Positions 25,614 through 35,621 are shown, counted from the stretch's first letter. The stretch is 64,000 nt of DNA from Photobacterium rosenbergii (GCF_003026455.1 NZ_PYMB01000019.1:1-64000); one strand, 5' to 3'. The notes: generated by a model from the sequence alone, not told the origin. Made by a program: numbers and translations.

Positions 25614-26810
25614 ATGAAAAATAAAACCATCTTGAGCCTAGCTGTATCATGTGCAATCGCTTCTTTTAATGCTGCGGCTTTTTCTGATTCAGAGTTAACT
25701 GTTTGGATGCCATTGGACAAAGGCCAAAAAGGCATGACATATGCGGTTGAAAAATTCGAAGAAGAGATGGGTATAAAAGTTAATGTCGAGTTTCCTGTCC
25801 AGTTAGAAGAAAGGTTTACCCAGGTGGCTTCTGTTGGTAAAGGTCCTGATATTATGATTTTTGCCCATGATAGGTTCGGCGGGTATGCCGAGGCTGGGTT
25901 TGTCAAAGAAATTAGGCCGTCAGAGAGCTTTAAAGAGAAATTTGCGCCTTATACATGGGAAGCGATGAGCTATAAGAGCAAGATTTATGGTTACCCTATA
26001 GCAGCAGAATCCCTTTCACTAATATACAACAAAGATGTTATCAAGGAGCCACTGGAAAATTGGGAAGATATCTATAAAGTCGATGAAGAGTTGCGCAAAC
26101 AAGGGAAAAAAGCGATAGCTTGGGATCTGAGAAACCCTTATTTCACCCACCCATTATTCTCGAGCGCGGGCGCATACACCTTTGAGCTGACCCCTGAAGG
26201 GTTTAATCCAAATAATACCGGGGTTAATACTCCTGAAGCCAAACGTACAATGCAGTTCCTCAAAGATATTGTCGATAAAGATATTATTTCCCGAGATATG
26301 GACTACTCGCGCGCCGAGGCTGCATTTATCAATGGCGAGGTGGCTTATACCATCAACGGCCCTTGGTCATGGGCCAATATCGACAAGCTCGGTGTCAATT
26401 ACGGCATTGCGGAATTACCCAAGTTTGAAGGTAAGCCTTCAAGACCTTTTGTCGGTATATTGATGGCAGGGATCAATACCTCTACCCCGAATGCGGATAT
26501 TGCCGCGGAGTTTATCGAAAACTACCTTCTTTCTAAAGAATCGCTTGAATATATGAACAGTCAGGTACCTATCGGTGTACCTGCACTCAATGCTTTCTCT
26601 GAAGAGTTAGCAAATGATCCAAGAATAGAGGCTTCGCTGATCAATGCGAATAACGGTGATGTCATGCCAAATATTCCGCAGTTGTTGGGATATTGGAACG
26701 GCATGACCGATGCCATTGCCAATATTCTTGAAGAACGAGAATCTATTGAAAAATCCTTACAACGTCTAGAAACCCGTGTGCTGGCTAATGCGGAAAAAAC
26801 AGAAAATTAG
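25614..26810 (+). CDS. Maltose/sugar ABC transporter substrate-binding protein (MalE-like)
   Basis: 398 residues with a Sec signal peptide (MKNKTILSLAVSCAIASFNAAAF). The mature start SELTVWMPLDKGQKGMTYAVEKFEEEMGIKV and the later segments GKGPDIMIFAHDRFGGYAEAG, NGPWSWANI and PFVGILMAGIN are those of MalE-type proteins. It should bind an oligosaccharide in the periplasm. No permease or ATPase gene follows, so it must use a transporter encoded elsewhere or act as a receptor. ATG 25614 is used; a frame beginning at 25554 starts inside a hairpin and is rejected. Confidence 0.9.
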   Translation: MKNKTILSLAVSCAIASFNAAAFSDSELTVWMPLDKGQKGMTYAVEKFEEEMGIKVNVEFPVQLEERFTQVASVGKGPDIMIFAHDRFGGYAEAGFVKEIRPSESFKEKFAPYTWEAMSYKSKIYGYPIAAESLSLIYNKDVIKEPLENWEDIYKVDEELRKQGKKAIAWDLRNPYFTHPLFSSAGAYTFELTPEGFNPNNTGVNTPEAKRTMQFLKDIVDKDIISRDMDYSRAEAAFINGEVAYTINGPWSWANIDKLGVNYGIAELPKFEGKPSRPFVGILMAGINTSTPNADIAAEFIENYLLSKESLEYMNSQVPIGVPALNAFSEELANDPRIEASLINANNGDVMPNIPQLLGYWNGMTDAIANILEERESIEKSLQRLETRVLANAEKTEN

Positions 26811-26818
26811 GAACAACA

Positions 26819-27787
26819 ATGAAAACCATTAAAGATATAAAAACATCATCACTGGGTTTCGGCTGCTGGGCAATCGGTGGTACCTGGAACAATATCAATG
26901 ATAGCGATTCGATTGATGCGATTCGTGCAGCGGTGGATTATGACATTAACTTCTTTGATGTCGCCCCTGTGTATGGGCTAGGGCATGCAGAAAAGGTACT
27001 GGGCAGGGCGCTGGAGGGTGTTGAACGCTCCAAAGTGGTGATTGCCACCAAGTGTGGTCTTGTCTGGGATAGTAATAACAATGTGAAAAATGATTTGAGT
27101 GCCTGCAGTATCTTCCGTGAGGTGGATGAGTCACTGTCGCGTTTGAAAACTGACCATATCGATCTTTATCAAGTGCACTGGCCGGATCCGAATACGCCGA
27201 TTGCAGAAACAGCCCAGGCGCTTGCTGAGCTAAAGCAGCAAGGCAAGATCCGGCATGTTGGGGTATCTAACTACTCACTAGATATGACTCGTGAAATGAT
27301 GGAAGGCGTAGAGGTCGCGACTTTCCAGGGCTTGTATAATCTTATTGAGCAAAACCCTAAGAGTTACCATGGCATTCCGTTAAGTTACCGAGCTCGAGAC
27401 GAAGTCATACCTTTTTGTGCTGAAAATGACATCAAATATTTGCCTTATTCTCCGCTGATGCAGGGACTGTTAACCGGCACATTGATGCGAACAAACAACT
27501 GGGATAAGAATGATGACCGCCATAATAACCCCAAGCTCAATGGAGAGGTATTTGATAAATATTTCAACTGTGTTGAAGAGCTCAAGCAGCTTGCAAAAAC
27601 AGCCCAGGTGCCACTTTCATATATAGCTATCCAGTGGTTGACTCATCAACCCGAAGTCGGGCCGGTTATTGCCGGTGCGCACACCATAGAACAGGTGAGG
27701 GAGAATGCATTAAGCCTCAATAAGGTTTTGGACCAAGAGATATTACTTCGAGCAGAAGACATAGTCCGCAAGTGGGGCGTTCAATAA
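26819..27787 (+). CDS. Aldo/keto reductase
   Basis: 322 residues, cytoplasmic TIM-barrel NAD(P)H oxidoreductase. The catalytic tetrad is visible as Asp 47, Tyr 52, Lys 78 and His 120 (FFDVAPVYGLGHAE, IATKCG, DLYQVHWPD). It should reduce a sugar aldehyde or ketone, or oxidise the reverse. It starts eight bases after the binding-protein stop with AGGAACAACA, so it is the last gene of the lacI operon, closed by a terminator at 27809-27838. Confidence 0.9.
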   Translation: MKTIKDIKTSSLGFGCWAIGGTWNNINDSDSIDAIRAAVDYDINFFDVAPVYGLGHAEKVLGRALEGVERSKVVIATKCGLVWDSNNNVKNDLSACSIFREVDESLSRLKTDHIDLYQVHWPDPNTPIAETAQALAELKQQGKIRHVGVSNYSLDMTREMMEGVEVATFQGLYNLIEQNPKSYHGIPLSYRARDEVIPFCAENDIKYLPYSPLMQGLLTGTLMRTNNWDKNDDRHNNPKLNGEVFDKYFNCVEELKQLAKTAQVPLSYIAIQWLTHQPEVGPVIAGAHTIEQVRENALSLNKVLDQEILLRAEDIVRKWGVQ

Positions 27788-27808
27788 GTAACAACAATGA
27801 TATGAAAG

Positions 27809-27838
27809 AAGGCCTGCAGGTTAACTGCGGGCCTTTCA
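27809..27838 (+). terminator. Terminator of the lacI operon
   Basis: Stem AAGGCCTGCAG (27809-27819) with CTGCGGGCCTT (27825-27835), one T-G pair, loop GTTAA, followed by TC-rich sequence. Confidence 0.8.
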
Positions 27839-27862
27839 TAGTAGCTTTTACTCGTTGATAAT

Positions 27863-28669
27863 TTATCTTGCAAAAGGAATTTGTAGCTCAGTTAAAAATT
27901 CTTCAGGATTATCTGTTTCATGGATATCTATCAGATAAATCTCTATTGCTGGCCCTGTCATAGTTAGGTTATGAGTACGCAGGTATTGCTTGATTCTGTC
28001 GTAATGATATTGGATTTTTCCCATATCATTATGGCCCCAGAAAGACAGGCAAGCATATTCACCCGCAGGTAGTGTGTGATCCCCTTGCTCATTTAAGATG
28101 AAGCAGTCGTTATAGGTACTGTAATTGCCAGCAAGAAAGTCTTTGTGGCAAATTCTGGCACCGTAAAGACCTAAATTAACAGTACTATTTTGTTTGCAAT
28201 TAACTTCACTTTCAATTTCGCGGTGGACACGGTCAATATCCCAAAAGGAGTGGACTTTTTTAGTTCGTAGCCATGCTTTTCTTTCAGCAATATATTGCTC
28301 GGTAATATGCATGTCGTTGGAGTGAGAGGTTGCGGCTTTCAATGTTGTTTTTCGTGCCAGGATCTCACTTCTTACTCGTTCGAGTTCTTGCTCCTTTTTA
28401 GATATAGTTTCAAGCTGGAGATCAATGAATGCAATACTTTTATCTATACTTCGTTCAATGAGGTAATTCGCAATATCATTTAATCCTATTCCTAGAAAGC
28501 GTAAGTCACGGATAACGTTTAGCTGCCAAACTTGACGGTTGGAATAATAGCGGTAGCCATTATCTTTGATCACTTCTGGTTGAAGTATTCCGATCTTTTC
28601 ATAATGCCTAAGCGTATCGACACTAATATCATATAACTTACTAATTTGACCAATTCGATATAACTTCAT
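27863..28669 (-). CDS. MerR-family regulator with GyrI-like effector domain
   Basis: 268 residues. The N-terminal winged helix (YRIGQISKLYDISVDTLRHYEKIG) is typical MerR, followed by a coiled-coil dimerisation helix (LQLETISKKEQELERVRSEI) and a C-terminal domain that resembles the GyrI/BmrR small-molecule-binding fold (GPAIEIYLIDIHETDNPEEFLTELQIP near the end). Such proteins activate transporter or detoxification genes on binding amphipathic ligands. ATG 28669 is used; the in-frame ATG at 28708 adds 13 residues outside the fold. Convergent with the sugar operon. The ABC exporter gene is divergent from it across 384 bp and is a possible target. Confidence 0.82.
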   Translation of the reverse strand: MKLYRIGQISKLYDISVDTLRHYEKIGILQPEVIKDNGYRYYSNRQVWQLNVIRDLRFLGIGLNDIANYLIERSIDKSIAFIDLQLETISKKEQELERVRSEILARKTTLKAATSHSNDMHITEQYIAERKAWLRTKKVHSFWDIDRVHREIESEVNCKQNSTVNLGLYGARICHKDFLAGNYSTYNDCFILNEQGDHTLPAGEYACLSFWGHNDMGKIQYHYDRIKQYLRTHNLTMTGPAIEIYLIDIHETDNPEEFLTELQIPFAR

Positions 28670-29053
28670 GATGATTAATCCATTTATATGAAAGTTGCTT
28701 GGCATCAACTATTGCTGTTAATAGATAATGCAAAGATAAAGTGTCAAATCCATCTCTCACATATTAAATAGAAAAATATCCATATTCATCAGCTATAAAT
28801 TAACCTACCTTACAGACCAGTCGTTTAAAAGTAGAGATATGTTTCATTGTTTAACGAAGTATGAATATTGGACCTCCGATAAAAAATAATTGACTGTGGG
28901 GCTATTCCAGACTGCAAGATAGCCGGGTCAGATCCATTTCTCATATACATTTGCAAGCTTACGAATAGAATAATCCATAGCGTCGGGTCGTTTATATGCC
29001 GTTATCATTGTTACTTGGTGGTATGCTCAAGGGTACAGGGAACCCAATAAGAC
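28670..29053. other. Intergenic region between MerR and ABC exporter genes
   Basis: Divergent upstream region. I see no perfect MerR-type spaced dyad or other clear site, and no coding frame. Confidence 0.4.
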
Positions 29054-30874
29054 ATGGTAATGATGGAATCGCAATCGACTACGGATAATCCTAATTTGAA
29101 TCAAGCGACTCAGCCTCAAGTGAAACGCAAGAGCCTAAGCATCTTGCTGGAACTAGTGAAGTTTGTGCAGCCATACCGTGGCAGGGTATTGGCCGCGCTG
29201 GTGGCGCTGGTCTTTACCGCCTCGCTCACCTTGTCTGTAGGGCATGGGGTTCGTATCTTGATTGACGAGGGCTTTTCCCAGCAGTCGACCAGCGAGTTGG
29301 CCAATGCCATTCAGTTTATTCTTGTCGTGACAGTGCTAATCTCCATCGGGACATTTTTCCGTTTTTATCTGGTCTCCTCGGTCGGGGAGCGGGTCAGTGC
29401 CGATATTCGGCTAGCGGTGTTTAACCATGTGATCACCTTGCATCCGAGTTACTTCGAAACTAATGGTAGCGGCGAGATCATGTCACGTCTTACCACCGAT
29501 ACCACCTTACTGCAGAGTATTATCGGCTCATCGTTTTCGATGGCGATGCGCAGTGCCTTAATGTGTGTCGGTGCAATTATCATGCTGTTTGCCACCAACA
29601 TAAAATTGACGTTGATTGTATTGGCTTCGGTGCCGTTTGTACTTGTTCCTATCCTTATCTACGGTCGCCGTGTCAGGGCTTTATCACGTAAAAGCCAGGA
29701 TTCAATGGCCGATGTGGGCAGCTATGCAGGCGAAGCCATTGAGCACATAAAGACGGTGCAGAGTTATAGTCACGAACAGCAGGAAAGGGCGTCATTTGCC
29801 GATGAGGTCGAGAAAGCCTTTGATATCGGTCGCCAAAGGGTCAAGCAGCGAGCAATCTTGATCTCCGGTGTTATTGTTATTGTGTTCAGTGCAATAGCGG
29901 GGATGCTTTGGGTCGGCGGTAGCGATGTCATTAATGGTGTCATGAGCGCAGGTGACCTTGGCGCGTTTGTCTTCTATGCCATCATGGTGGCTTCTTCTCT
30001 GGCAACGATCTCCGAGGTGATGGGGGAGTTGCAACGCGCAGCTGGTGCGACAGAGAGGTTGGTAGAATTACTTCATGTCGATAGCCACATTGTGGCACCT
30101 AGTCAAAATACAGCTTCTACCCAATCACTTGCGGCTGAAGTGATGTTTGATGATGTGACCTTCAGCTACCCATCCAGGCCGGATCAGGCTGCGATCAAGC
30201 ATTTACAGCTCACAGCCGAAGAAGGCAAGGTATTAGCGTTAGTCGGGCCATCAGGCGCGGGCAAGACAACCCTGTTCGAGTTGTTGCAGCGCTTTTACGA
30301 TCCGCAACTTGGTAAGGTGACATTGGGCGGTGTCGATATCCGTCAGTTTGAACCCGGTGAATTACGCCAGCAAATGGCGCTGGTGCCCCAGCAACCGGCC
30401 TTGTTCAGCCATGATGTGTTCCACAATATCCGTTATGGCAATCCAGAAGCGACTGATGAACAGGTGGTTGAGGCGGCCAAGAAAGCCCATGCCCATGAGT
30501 TTATTCAAAACTTGCCGGATGGCTACAATAGCTTTCTTGGCGAGCGCGGGGTTAGGCTCTCTGGTGGTCAACGCCAGCGAATAGCCATTGCTAGGGCGAT
30601 ATTGAAAGATCCGAAGATCTTATTGCTGGACGAAGCAACCAGTGCATTGGATAGCGAAAGCGAATACCACGTACAACTGGCTCTTGAGGAATTGATGCGG
30701 GGAAGAACCACCTTGATTATTGCCCATCGCCTTTCAACGATTCAGCATGCCGACCAAATTGCCGTCTTCGATCAGGGACAACTGGTGGATATTGGTGACC
30801 ACTCATCCTTGATGCAAAGCAGTGATTTGTATCAGCGTTTGGTCGAGCTCCAGTTCAAGCATATGAGAGCTTAG
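29054..30874 (+). CDS. ABC exporter, fused permease-ATPase (MsbA/BmrA-like half-transporter)
   Basis: 606 residues. Six membrane helices fill residues 30-320; the nucleotide-binding domain has Walker A GPSGAGKTT (about 398), signature LSGGQRQRIAIARAIL (about 502) and Walker B ILLLDEATSALD. It should work as a homodimer exporting lipid, drug or peptide from the inner membrane. GERGVRLSGGQ and IIAHRLSTI are typical of subfamily B. Start among ATGs at 29054, 29060 and 29063 is uncertain. No accessory membrane-fusion or outer-membrane gene is adjacent. Confidence 0.9.
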   Translation: MVMMESQSTTDNPNLNQATQPQVKRKSLSILLELVKFVQPYRGRVLAALVALVFTASLTLSVGHGVRILIDEGFSQQSTSELANAIQFILVVTVLISIGTFFRFYLVSSVGERVSADIRLAVFNHVITLHPSYFETNGSGEIMSRLTTDTTLLQSIIGSSFSMAMRSALMCVGAIIMLFATNIKLTLIVLASVPFVLVPILIYGRRVRALSRKSQDSMADVGSYAGEAIEHIKTVQSYSHEQQERASFADEVEKAFDIGRQRVKQRAILISGVIVIVFSAIAGMLWVGGSDVINGVMSAGDLGAFVFYAIMVASSLATISEVMGELQRAAGATERLVELLHVDSHIVAPSQNTASTQSLAAEVMFDDVTFSYPSRPDQAAIKHLQLTAEEGKVLALVGPSGAGKTTLFELLQRFYDPQLGKVTLGGVDIRQFEPGELRQQMALVPQQPALFSHDVFHNIRYGNPEATDEQVVEAAKKAHAHEFIQNLPDGYNSFLGERGVRLSGGQRQRIAIARAILKDPKILLLDEATSALDSESEYHVQLALEELMRGRTTLIIAHRLSTIQHADQIAVFDQGQLVDIGDHSSLMQSSDLYQRLVELQFKHMRA

Positions 30875-30968
30875 TTTAGTTATATTCCCAAGAGGAATAA
30901 TAAATTCAAATATGCTCTATGCCAGTTTCTGATTAAGCGTTTGATTTATTGATAGGCCTCTATATTAT

Positions 30969-30984
30969 GGACGTATAGAAGTCT
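30969..30984 (+). promoter_or_regulatory. Tandem MetJ boxes upstream of metQ
   Basis: GGACGTAT and AGAAGTCT are contiguous 8-mers matching the MetJ consensus AGACGTCT at 6/8 and 7/8. They lie 35 bp before the metQ ATG, consistent with methionine repression. Confidence 0.68.
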
Positions 30985-31018
30985 AAATGCATTAGAAACA
31001 CTTTTTCAAGGAAGAACA

Positions 31019-31822
31019 ATGAGAACACATACCAAGCTGAAACGTTGGATAATTGCGGCAGTTGCATTAGTAGGCCTAACCGCATGTGGCCAGGAAGAGT
31101 CGTCAGTCATAAAAATTGGCGCGACAGCTGGCCCTCATGCACAAGTGGTTGAAGCGGTGGCCGTGGAGGCTAAGAAGCAAGGCTTGGATATCGAAGTGGT
31201 AGAGTTTTCTGACTACATCACCCCAAATGCTGCCTTGGCTGACGGAAGTATCCAATTAAATAGCTACCAGCACCTGCCGTTCTTGCAGAATTTCAACAAA
31301 GGCCATAACAGCGATTTGGTTTCGATTGGTGAGTCGATTTTGATGAGAATGGGTATTTACTCCAACAAATACAGCTCGCTGGCTGATTTACCCGACAATG
31401 CTCAGGTTGCTATTCCAAACGATCCAACCAACGGCGGACGTGGCTTGTTGCTGCTAGCAGATGCAGGGCTTATTACCCTTAAGCCTGATGTCGGCTTTAC
31501 CGCGACGCTGCATGATATTGCTGAAAACCCGAAAAGTCTGAAGTTTATTGAGGTCGAGGCAGCCCAATTGCCAAGAAGCCTTGATGATGTCGATGCTGCT
31601 GCCATTACCATGAACTACGTGATGTCTGCAGGCCTAAACCCTAAAGAGCAAGGTCTGTTCCTCGAGGCCAAAGATGCCCCTCTCGCGGTAATGGTTATTG
31701 CTGCACGTGAAGAAGATAAAGCCAACAGCACTTACCAGAAAATCGTCAGTATTTTCCAGTCCCAACCGGTGAAAGATTTCATGCAGGAAACCTTCAACGG
31801 GACGATTGAACCGGCGAGCTAA
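31019..31822 (+). CDS. metQ: MetQ-type D/L-methionine-binding lipoprotein
   Basis: 267 residues, NlpA/MetQ family. Lipobox LTAC anchors the protein. The mature start IKIGATAGPHAQVVEAVAVEAK, then LNSYQHLPFLQNFNK and IPNDPTNGGRGLLLL are family motifs. It should deliver methionine to a MetNI importer, whose genes are not in this window. MetJ-like boxes upstream support the ligand. The gene stands alone and is ended by a strong terminator. Confidence 0.88.
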   Translation: MRTHTKLKRWIIAAVALVGLTACGQEESSVIKIGATAGPHAQVVEAVAVEAKKQGLDIEVVEFSDYITPNAALADGSIQLNSYQHLPFLQNFNKGHNSDLVSIGESILMRMGIYSNKYSSLADLPDNAQVAIPNDPTNGGRGLLLLADAGLITLKPDVGFTATLHDIAENPKSLKFIEVEAAQLPRSLDDVDAAAITMNYVMSAGLNPKEQGLFLEAKDAPLAVMVIAAREEDKANSTYQKIVSIFQSQPVKDFMQETFNGTIEPAS

Positions 31823-31847
31823 ACAAATTAATTACTGTTAATTTGAA

Positions 31848-31878
31848 TAAAAAACCAGACATTTTTGTCTGGTTTTTG
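31848..31878 (+). terminator. Terminator of metQ
   Basis: AAAACCAGACA pairs with TGTCTGGTTTTT around a T loop. Confidence 0.92.
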
Positions 31879-32039
31879 TTCTCTCATAACTAATAAATCG
31901 ACTCATCTTGAGTAAATCCGCACTTATTCTAATTGTAATAAAAACCACCTAACTAATTTTGAAGTAATCAGTTTCTGGGAGCCAGAGTTGCTCCAGAGGA
32001 AATAACTGTAATAAAACATAACGACAGAAGGTTAGGTGT

Positions 32040-35000
32040 ATGAAACTTCATGCTTTTGAGCGTATAAAGCGGCACGCTCTATGGGGAATCGCATTTTCAT
32101 TGGGTATTTCGGCGTTACCTGTACAGGCGTTCGAACAGCCGCCAATGACCGTCCAATTTACTTTAGAGGGGTGCCGTAATGATGGTAACCCTACGCTGAT
32201 TGATGGTAGTAACACTTTACCTAATGCAGAAGACAATTTTACTTGTCAGGACCCGAATGATTTAGGTGGAAATGATACACCATATACTTCAGGTAACTTA
32301 GGCAAGGGTTGGAATGAACTGGATCTTGTTCCTCACCGCTTAATTGCAACAAACGGTGATAGTGATGAAGCGGTTACTTACAACGTGATAATTGCTGCGG
32401 ATAATGCCGATAGTGATGATGTCATGGGTTATGACCAAATCTTCAATGTTCAAATCATCCGCTCTCCCGAGATAAATGCCTTTTCGGATGATTCCTGTGA
32501 GTTGATGGTTGGCGATCAACAAATAGATAGTTCAGGTACCGTTACCGGGGGAATTGACGATGTTATTTATCGTCAGCTGACCATTACTCAAGACCCAAAT
32601 ACTACTTGCGTGATTGACTGGGCGAATCGCCTTGCAATAGGGGCAAGTGATTTTTCTGGCTCTTCATTACAGGCTTATATGTTTGAGTCTGAAGACTTCC
32701 AAACAGGTAAGCGGACTGTCCCTATTCCTGTCAGGGAAATACTGGCAGCCGGTGTTAGAAAAGATATGACGGCGACGGAAGGGGGCGATGGTGTTGTATG
32801 GAATGTAACGAAACAAGCAACACCTGCAACGGTTGATCTGGGCAATACGTGTGATCAGGACGAAAGTAATAGTGAAAATGTATCCATTCGTGTTGAATGG
32901 CAGGCATTTCCTGTACCTGGTGAAGGAGTATTGGTTATTACTAATATTTTCGCTTTTAACCCCTCATCGAGAGAAGTTAGTGTCAGTGTGATGGATACTA
33001 TTTTTGGCGATGCAGATGGTCCGGATAATGGTTCAAATATAACTCCTTTGGATACCGTAACTTCTCCTACTGAAATATTAAATCCAGGGCAGGAAAAGTT
33101 AGTTTTAACCCACACTTTTAATGCGCCGACGGATGTTTCAGATTTAAGCGATACGGCTGTTGCCACATTTATAGATACAGCGACAGGAATTGAATTTCCT
33201 GAGAAGCCTGAGGTGACTTTTGAGTTGGATAATATCCAACCTGGCCCATCCGGTTTTACAACAGCTTTCGTTAGTGACACTGAGCGGATTACTGGCCAAG
33301 GGCTCACATATAAAGTGACAAGCCTTACCAACGGTAGCGCTGATGGTTCATTCTCTAACGGTTATACGCTCAATACGTCTTTGTCACCAACTGATCCAGA
33401 TTTAGTTTGGACATCAGTCATGCAGGAAACAGAGTGTTCGAATTCGCTGGGGTGCGATGTAGGCTTTGCCGAGTTCAATAAAACTATCGAGGCGGCTCCC
33501 GTAACATCAACAACAGGTTCACTCGCGGATTGGGCTTTGTTGACCGCGTCTGATGGTTCTATGTCGATGAGTGGTACCGAACAATCACCGGTTCAAATTA
33601 TTGTGACAAGTTCAGCATTGATAGACTTAGATGTTCGTCTTGCTGTTCCTGCATTAACCGAACCAGATACCTTGCAGTGCACAGTAGAAGTCAAAGATTC
33701 ATCTGATGGTATTGTTGCGACATTAACTTACGACTTCGACAATACAGTTAATGACATTACCCAAACTATTGACGATATTGCCCCGGATAACTACACCGGA
33801 GAAGTAACCAGTTGTGGCAACTTGGTTGGGGATACAATCAAAATGGTTGACCTAACCTTCCCTGAAGAACCTACGTTAGCTAACTGTTCTGGTGATTTGG
33901 AATTCGTGCTCGTTGCACCTGAACCACCTGCACCGGTTTATGCGGCAGTTGATAAGATCACAATGCCTTACGGTGAGGAAAATGGCTGGACAATGACATT
34001 AACAGGACCGAACACTGGGCCAAATGGCATTGTGTTGGTGACTAGTGATTCAGAGCCAGGAGCCTATGAGCTGTTTGAAGATCAAAATGGTCCATTTGAA
34101 TTAGTCGAGGGTTACTATACCGTTACCGAGACTGTTCGCGAAGGTTGGGTGCAAACGGCAAGTACGGGTTGTGAATTTAGAGTCAATTTGCCGGAGGATG
34201 AAGGTAGCGTCAAGCGGTGCTCATTTACTAACAAGAAGCTCGGTAAAATTATCATCCATAAACTGACCAAGCCAAAATATGGTACTGGGTTTAGTTTCAC
34301 ACAAAATATAGAGGGTGATTACGAGTTCTTGCTCGACCATGGTCAGAGTAAGGTGTTTGAAGGTGTGGTACCAGGTAATTATCGGGTAACAGAAAACGAT
34401 CCTGCGCCAGACTTTAATCTTGTCGATTTGGTTTGTACTGAGTCTAAGATGGCAAATACCCAAACCAATACAATGACCAGACAGGCGGATATCGTATTGG
34501 ATCCCGGAGAGGTGGTCGAATGTACTTACACCAATCGTGAAAACGGTATGGTGCTAGTGAAGAAATTGACTAACGGCTATGCAACCAATGATGAGTGGAA
34601 ATTTACGTTAACCGGACCAGGGGTAAATACCTTTGCGTTGACACCACCACACTTGTTCGACTTTGATGGTATCAAGCTTACTCCATACGAGAAATATACC
34701 TTGTGTGAAGTAGACATGCCTTATGGTTGGCAGTCATTCTGGATGGTTGATATTAATGGTGATAATCAATTTGATGAACGATTAAGGCTGGAAAATAGCA
34801 ATAACGATTCACCAATTAATTACTACCTCCAAGTCAGTGAGTTGTTTAACCCGGACTATGGCAACATCCAGTCCATTTACGATGATTTGACGCTCTGTGT
34901 TAACTTCATTGTGAAACCCGGACAGACCTTGTTCTTCCAGGTCGACAACAGGCAAGTGAAGAAAACAGAGCCAGTTGCTTGTTACGATAAGCCAATTTAT

Positions 35001-35339
35001 GGCAATTATCTAAGCAATGATGATCTACAGGCAAACACCTACATGCTTGGTGACTATCATGTCGATACTTGTGAAGAAGCAAAAGAGGTGCTGGATAAGC
35101 CTTCGTCATACGCAAGTGCTGATCATCTAGCCTCAAGGTTGTTCAGTGCAAAACTGCATGAGCAGTATGGCTTGAACAGTTGCCAGCAAGCACAAACGGC
35201 AATGTATGAGACGCAATCAATGCTCGAAAACTCTGGTTACAGTGGCTATGGTTATCAGCCAAGAACGTGGAGTAACTGGCAAGCCAGTAACCTAATTCGG
35301 GATTTAGATACGTACATTGCGGGCTTCATGTGCCGGTAA
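32040..35339 (+). CDS. Large secreted protein with SpaA/prealbumin-like repeats
   Basis: 1099 residues with a signal peptide (cut after ALPVQA, about residue 30). Residues 31-630 are acidic and Thr/Asp-rich beta-type sequence of no recognised family. Three prealbumin/SpaA-like beta-sandwich units follow: about 632-735 (GYYTVTETVREGW, ending CSFTNKK), 736-835 (GNYRVTENDP, ending CTYTNREN) and 836-970 (MVLVKKLTNG start). The Cys-x-Thr-Asn strand at each end pairs with an earlier Cys. The last 125 residues have four cysteines and no membrane helix, LPXTG or autotransporter barrel. A surface or matrix role is likely but unproven. Terminator at 35360-35395. Confidence 0.75.
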   Translation: MKLHAFERIKRHALWGIAFSLGISALPVQAFEQPPMTVQFTLEGCRNDGNPTLIDGSNTLPNAEDNFTCQDPNDLGGNDTPYTSGNLGKGWNELDLVPHRLIATNGDSDEAVTYNVIIAADNADSDDVMGYDQIFNVQIIRSPEINAFSDDSCELMVGDQQIDSSGTVTGGIDDVIYRQLTITQDPNTTCVIDWANRLAIGASDFSGSSLQAYMFESEDFQTGKRTVPIPVREILAAGVRKDMTATEGGDGVVWNVTKQATPATVDLGNTCDQDESNSENVSIRVEWQAFPVPGEGVLVITNIFAFNPSSREVSVSVMDTIFGDADGPDNGSNITPLDTVTSPTEILNPGQEKLVLTHTFNAPTDVSDLSDTAVATFIDTATGIEFPEKPEVTFELDNIQPGPSGFTTAFVSDTERITGQGLTYKVTSLTNGSADGSFSNGYTLNTSLSPTDPDLVWTSVMQETECSNSLGCDVGFAEFNKTIEAAPVTSTTGSLADWALLTASDGSMSMSGTEQSPVQIIVTSSALIDLDVRLAVPALTEPDTLQCTVEVKDSSDGIVATLTYDFDNTVNDITQTIDDIAPDNYTGEVTSCGNLVGDTIKMVDLTFPEEPTLANCSGDLEFVLVAPEPPAPVYAAVDKITMPYGEENGWTMTLTGPNTGPNGIVLVTSDSEPGAYELFEDQNGPFELVEGYYTVTETVREGWVQTASTGCEFRVNLPEDEGSVKRCSFTNKKLGKIIIHKLTKPKYGTGFSFTQNIEGDYEFLLDHGQSKVFEGVVPGNYRVTENDPAPDFNLVDLVCTESKMANTQTNTMTRQADIVLDPGEVVECTYTNRENGMVLVKKLTNGYATNDEWKFTLTGPGVNTFALTPPHLFDFDGIKLTPYEKYTLCEVDMPYGWQSFWMVDINGDNQFDERLRLENSNNDSPINYYLQVSELFNPDYGNIQSIYDDLTLCVNFIVKPGQTLFFQVDNRQVKKTEPVACYDKPIYGNYLSNDDLQANTYMLGDYHVDTCEEAKEVLDKPSSYASADHLASRLFSAKLHEQYGLNSCQQAQTAMYETQSMLENSGYSGYGYQPRTWSNWQASNLIRDLDTYIAGFMCR

Positions 35340-35359
35340 AGTATAATCCAGGGAATTAA

Positions 35360-35395
35360 CAAAAGGCCGAAGTGAGCTGTCGCTTCGGCCTTTTC
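35360..35395 (+). terminator. Terminator after the repeat-protein gene
   Basis: AAAAGGCCGAAG pairs with CTTCGGCCTTTT, followed by CTTTT. Confidence 0.92.
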
Positions 35396-35621
35396 TTTTA
35401 TGGAAAAGGCCTAAATTGAATACACAACCCATTTCGTATGTTATGTAAACGATTGGTTTTCATTAGAGTGATGTTAATCAATGTTTTGTTATATCGCTTT
35501 TATGAATGCTCGCGATTGCTTTTATCTCTCATTCTCATGCGGTAAAGTCCGCTGCGGGTGTGGTGATAGTGTTATTACTAAACAAGCATTAAGGTTGCTG
35601 TTGGTAATAATAGAAAAGCTG

